A stretch of DNA of 19,672 nucleotides from Anaerolineales bacterium UBA7227 (GTDB taxonomy: Bacteria; Chloroflexota; Anaerolineae; Anaerolineales; Villigracilaceae): assembly GCA_002473085.1 (NCBI GenBank), contig DKTP01000058.1:1-19672 (forward strand), in the 5' to 3' direction. The notes under the pieces are model-generated. The model worked only from the letters and a program-made list of their open reading frames with translations, had not been told where the DNA came from and did not search any database. How positions within the stretch are numbered: the first letter of the stretch is position 1; each line of letters starts with the position of its first letter. This document shows, one piece after another, positions 17,047 through 19,672 of the stretch. The position numbers were made by a program, and so were the translations under genes.

Positions 17047-17101
17047 AGCGATAGATCTCCTTTCGTTAGATTTGATGAGGAGAATTCCTCAACTGTTCAA
17101 C

Positions 17102-17129
17102 ATTATATTCAGGCGATAAAAAAAGGCAA
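17102..17129 (-). promoter_or_regulatory. Promoter of pilin copy 2
   Basis: On the minus strand TTGCCT (17124-17129), a 16-bp T-rich spacer and TATAAT (17102-17107). The -10 is perfect and the -35 matches 4 of 6. Transcription would start near 17095, about 50 nt before the ATG. The spacer contains a 7-T run that could bend the DNA. Confidence 0.6.
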
Positions 17130-17142
17130 GTGAATTCAAGGG

Positions 17143-17172
17143 AATTGCAATTACAATAATGTTAGTCTAACA
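17143..17172. promoter_or_regulatory. Dyad sites upstream of the pilin promoter (operator candidates)
   Basis: Two short palindromes stand just upstream of the -35: AATTGCAATT (17143-17152) and TGTTAG-T-CTAACA (17160-17172, 6-bp arms). Their centres are about 53 and 71 nt before the predicted start site, positions common for activators. The neighbouring response regulator is an obvious candidate, but no known site for it can be matched by eye. Confidence 0.35.
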
Positions 17173-17184
17173 ATTCTGCAATCC

Positions 17185-17209
17185 GCATAAAAATGGATAT
17201 TTTTTATGC
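17185..17209 (-). terminator. AT-rich stem-loop at the kinase gene end
   Basis: Arms GCATAAAAA (17185-17193) and TTTTTATGC (17201-17209) with a 7-nt loop; the stem overlaps the histidine kinase stop codon (17204-17206). The stem is weak, being mostly A-T pairs, with no separate T run after it. It may end the two-component transcript inefficiently, or be chance in an AT-rich spacer. Confidence 0.3.
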
Positions 17210-18232
17210 AGGACTGCGCGCCGGAACGGAGAATCCCACGCGCGTGCCTTTTCCCACGGCGCTGTCGATCTCGAAAGACCCTCCCAGCATTTCCGCGCGT
17301 TCCTTGATCAATTTCAAGCCCAGGTTGCCGCCCTGCTCCAGAGTCTCTGGGTCCACGCCTTTGCCGTTATCGTCCACATTGACGCGCACGGTCTGTTCGC
17401 CCATATCTACAAGCACTTTGATGGACGTCGCCTGACTGTGACGCGAGGCGTTCCCGATAAGCTCTTGAATGGCGCGGAAAACCATCACTTCCAGGTAAGG
17501 CTCCAGGCGGCGTTCCGTCCCCGTGACGGTTACGTTCACATCCAAACCGGCCTGCTCACGGAAGGCTTCCGCATATTTACGAATGGTGGGCGCCAGGCCC
17601 AGGTCGTCCAACATCATCGGGCGCAGTTCAAAGATGAAGTTCCTCACCTTCTGAAACGTCCCCATGGCGGCCACTTTGAGATTGCCCAATTCGTCCCGCG
17701 CCTGCACGGGATCAATGTCGAGCAGGCGCATGGCAATTTCGGTCTGCAAAATAAAATTGGAGAGGGCCTGGGCCGGCCCGTCGTGCATCTGCCGCGAAAG
17801 GCGTTGACGCTCCGACTCCTGGGCGTTAACCATCATTTCCACGCTCGCCAGATTCCCCTTTCCCGCTTGCGCGCCCGAATCCGCCGAGCCGTTATCGGGC
17901 GATTGAAATTTCTCCAACGTGGCTTTCAAACGCTCAAGGTGCGTGCGGTCATTCTGCAATTTCTCCAACTGGCCGCGCATCACAAGCAGACGCTGCTGGA
18001 CGTCCAACGCGGAATCGTAGGCCATCCGCAATTCTTCGGGAGACATGGCGTGGATCTGTCCCTGAACCTGCTGTAAATGCGCGGTGATCGCCGTATTACG
18101 CTGCGTCAGTTTGGATAGTTCGCCCTGGCTTTGCTCGATCATCAACGTCACTTCGCGCAGAGCGCGCACGGTCTCGTCCAATTCAGATTGCCCCTGGCCC
18201 AGATCGCTTCTGGCGGATATAGAATCGTTCAT
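17204..18232 (-). CDS. Cytoplasmic histidine kinase, DegS/NarL-system type
   Basis: 342 aa with no membrane helix or signal peptide. Residues 16-115 form a long coiled coil, as in the cytosolic sensor DegS. A Gly/Ser/Ala-rich hinge (112-128) precedes the HisKA_3 dimerisation domain: ESERQRLSRQMHDGPAQALS with phospho-accepting His150; MHDGPAQ is close to the DegS motif. FELRPMMLDDLGL follows at 201-213. The ATPase domain has the N box QELIGNASRHS (Asn261), G1 DDNGKG (287-292) and G2 GGNLGLKLIKERAEMLGG (301-318). The start codon overlaps the regulator stop as ATGA, with AGGAG about 8 nt upstream. The input signal is unknown. Its position beside the pilins suggests control of piliation, an inference from context. 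Confidence 0.94.
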   Translation of the reverse strand: MNDSISARSDLGQGQSELDETVRALREVTLMIEQSQGELSKLTQRNTAITAHLQQVQGQIHAMSPEELRMAYDSALDVQQRLLVMRGQLEKLQNDRTHLERLKATLEKFQSPDNGSADSGAQAGKGNLASVEMMVNAQESERQRLSRQMHDGPAQALSNFILQTEIAMRLLDIDPVQARDELGNLKVAAMGTFQKVRNFIFELRPMMLDDLGLAPTIRKYAEAFREQAGLDVNVTVTGTERRLEPYLEVMVFRAIQELIGNASRHSQATSIKVLVDMGEQTVRVNVDDNGKGVDPETLEQGGNLGLKLIKERAEMLGGSFEIDSAVGKGTRVGFSVPARSPA

Positions 18233-18933
18233 TCCGATCGCTCCTGCTTGTTCGCGTCCTTCAATGTGACCCAGCCTCGCTTGATGGCATAGATCACCGC
18301 CTGCGTGCGATCTTCCACTCCAAATTTCCGCAAGACCGAAGTTACGTGATTCTTGACCGTTTGATGGCTGATATCCAAAAGGCCCGCGATCTCCTTATTG
18401 CTCATCCCCCGCACCATGCAATTCAAGACCTGCATCTCGCGCTCTGAGAGCGGATGGAACGGGTTGCCCGGCTCGCTGTAAGAACGGCGCGCGCCCTCCG
18501 TCTGTCCGCTTAGCCATTCTTCCAGGTCGCGGCGCGAAAGGACGCGCGCATCAAAGACAAACCTGCCCGCCGCCACGTCCCGGATCGTTCCCAACAGGCT
18601 CCGCGCGTCCACGTCTTTCGCCAGGTATCCGGCTGCCCCGGCCAGCGCGGCGTGGACGGCCTGCTCCGCCTCGTCATATCCGGTGAGCAGCAAAACGCGC
18701 ACGGGAAGTTTATCCTGTATGATCAAATGGGTGATCTGTAAACCATTCAGGCCGGGCATATTAATGTCCATCACCACAACCTGGGGCCGCAGTTCACGGA
18801 CCAATCGCAGGGCCTCTTCGCCGCTGGAGGCCTGCCCCAAAACGTCCATATCGGCTTCGAGCGTCAATGTGTCCACCACGCCCTGACGGAACAGAGGATG
18901 ATCGTCTACTACAAGGAGGGAAATTTTCTTCAT
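18229..18933 (-). CDS. NarL/DegU-family response regulator (receiver plus LuxR-type HTH)
   Basis: 234 aa from the ATG at 18931-18933. The receiver domain has D10-D11, phospho-acceptor D56 (VVMDINMPG), T84 and K106 (YLAKDVDA), all intact. The C-terminal LuxR/GerE helix-turn-helix spans about 161-225: PLSEREMQVLNCMVRGMSNK, EIAGLLDISHQTVKNHVTSV and LRKFGVEDRTQAV. The frame continues upstream to a GTG at 18970-18972, but a -10 box lies at 18963-18971, so that start would be outside the transcript. No strong ribosome binding site precedes the ATG. It is followed by its kinase with a 4-nt overlap. Target genes are not visible; the pilin promoters are the nearest candidates. Confidence 0.94.
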   Translation of the reverse strand: MKKISLLVVDDHPLFRQGVVDTLTLEADMDVLGQASSGEEALRLVRELRPQVVVMDINMPGLNGLQITHLIIQDKLPVRVLLLTGYDEAEQAVHAALAGAAGYLAKDVDARSLLGTIRDVAAGRFVFDARVLSRRDLEEWLSGQTEGARRSYSEPGNPFHPLSEREMQVLNCMVRGMSNKEIAGLLDISHQTVKNHVTSVLRKFGVEDRTQAVIYAIKRGWVTLKDANKQERSE

Positions 18934-18962
18934 CGGGACCCGCGTCAGATTAAGCTTTTTGA

Positions 18963-18971
18963 ATTTTAACA
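18963..18971 (-). promoter_or_regulatory. Extended -10 promoter of the two-component operon
   Basis: TGTTAAAAT on the minus strand: an extended TGn motif plus TAAAAT (5 of 6). No good -35 is seen, as is common for extended -10 promoters. The predicted leader is about 23 nt to the ATG at 18933. Confidence 0.4.
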
Positions 18972-19130
18972 CAGAATCGACGGATCACCGATGTCCGCCA
19001 AACTGCGTCTTCGCGACGCTTAGTTTTAAGCCGCTTACGCGCTTTCGCTGGACCGGGATTGAAACAACGAGTCCCGACGCCGGGGTAGTCATCGGGGCGA
19101 CGACCCGCTCAATCGCATCCGCCAGCCGTC

Positions 19131-19672
19131 TTAATGCGCGTCGCTTGCATTCCACCGATACACGCGCAGATTATCGCCTCCCAGCATGGGCGCGATCTCG
19201 CCGTTGGTGGAATATACCCCTTGAGACCGACGCGCCAAATCGGGATACAGGTCTGGGAACGCGATGAAATAATCCGCGCCCTGACGGTCGAGATACTCGG
19301 CTAGGCGCGCCTCGTCGCGCAAAAACGGGATCACGTCGGGCGACACCAACCCCGCCAGGTCGATCAAACGGTGACGGTCGAAATATCCCAGCGCGCCGAT
19401 GTCGTGCGCGGCGATCAGCGCGTCGGGCGGGAGGTTCGCGTCCGCCCACCGCGCGGCCGCGACCATCTCCGACTCGATCAAGGCGACGTCTTGCGCGTAG
19501 GACTTCGCGCCCAACCCGACGAACCCGACCGTCACCAGCGCGATGGCCGCGCCCCAGCCCGCCCGCGTCAAATTGACCGAGGCGCGGGCCGCGGTTTTCT
19601 CGAACATTTTCGCCACCCCGAGCAGACTCCACAAAAACAGGACCGGCATGGCGGGGATGAGATACCGTCCAT
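19131..19672 (-). CDS. Membrane glycosyltransferase-like protein, C-terminal part (cut by right edge)
   Basis: The frame is open to the window edge, so only the last 180 or so codons are visible. It reads GRYLIPAMPVLFLWSLLG, then a second hydrophobic helix (AAIALVTVGFVGLGA), then a soluble tail of about 120 residues: ARWADANLPPDALIAAHDIG, HRLIDLAGLVSPDVIPFL, FIAFPDLYPDLARR, LRVYRWN. The RYL-x-P-x-x-P element followed by such a tail is typical of polytopic lipid-linked-sugar transferases of the ArnT/PMT type and related uncharacterised membrane proteins. The catalytic part is outside the window, so the activity is not shown. A weak stem (19005-19019) lies beyond the stop; the 158 nt to the next gene hold no other gene. 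Confidence 0.65.
   Translation of the reverse strand, partial: GRYLIPAMPVLFLWSLLGVAKMFEKTAARASVNLTRAGWGAAIALVTVGFVGLGAKSYAQDVALIESEMVAAARWADANLPPDALIAAHDIGALGYFDRHRLIDLAGLVSPDVIPFLRDEARLAEYLDRQGADYFIAFPDLYPDLARRSQGVYSTNGEIAPMLGGDNLRVYRWNASDAH

Noticed and set aside
18934..18972. Upstream GTG start for the response regulator
   Set aside because: It lies at or before the predicted promoter box, and the receiver fold begins right at the inner ATG.
19005..19019. Short stem (GCGTC/GACGC) as terminator of the right-edge membrane protein gene
   Set aside because: Only 5 bp, no T run, and more than 110 nt from the stop; chance is likely in this composition.

Overview
The window comes from a GC-rich bacterium. 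Its gene content fits the Chloroflexota, most likely class Anaerolineae: a Flp/Tad pilus locus with no secretin, a CpaE that carries an N-terminal receiver domain, a long-form HPF, eroded RHS genes, and a two-gene unit of unrecognised winged-helix-like proteins. This assignment rests on protein style and gene order, not on a marker gene. Almost everything is transcribed on the minus strand, from right to left. folB is the only confident plus-strand gene.

In transcription order from the right edge: the C-terminal end of a polytopic membrane protein of the glycosyltransferase type (cut by the edge); a DegU/NarL-type response regulator and a DegS-type cytoplasmic histidine kinase sharing an ATGA overlap; two tandem Flp pilin genes, each with its own -10-like box and its own hairpin terminator; then cpaB, cpaE, cpaF, tadB, tadC, comF, hpf and folE. 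Junctions from cpaF to comF are 1-3 nt, so the pilus motor genes and comF are almost certainly one transcript. There is no secretin, no TadE/F/G minor pilin and no prepilin peptidase here, so the last must be encoded elsewhere.

The middle holds the convergent folate pair folB (+) and folE (-), whose stop codons overlap by 4 nt. A divergent intergenic region carries a strong inverted repeat and a good plus-strand promoter for folB. A two-gene operon of unknown function (519 and 150 aa) follows on the minus strand, then tRNA-Arg(TCT).

The left third is a stress and proteolysis cluster: tpx thiol peroxidase, hsp20, lon, a single-domain response regulator overlapping the end of lon, and mogA. 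Just past the mogA stop the sequence turns into RHS debris: an RHS core end fragment, an AT-rich gene for a small membrane-anchored Cys-containing protein, and a second RHS fragment running off the left edge. This looks like an eroded RHS tip/orphan array.

No complete new system is demonstrated. The points most worth following are the pilin duplication with co-evolving terminators, comF coupled to the Tad operon, the non-canonical P-loop of CpaE, the unknown winged-helix-like operon, and the RHS remnant with its possible immunity partner.
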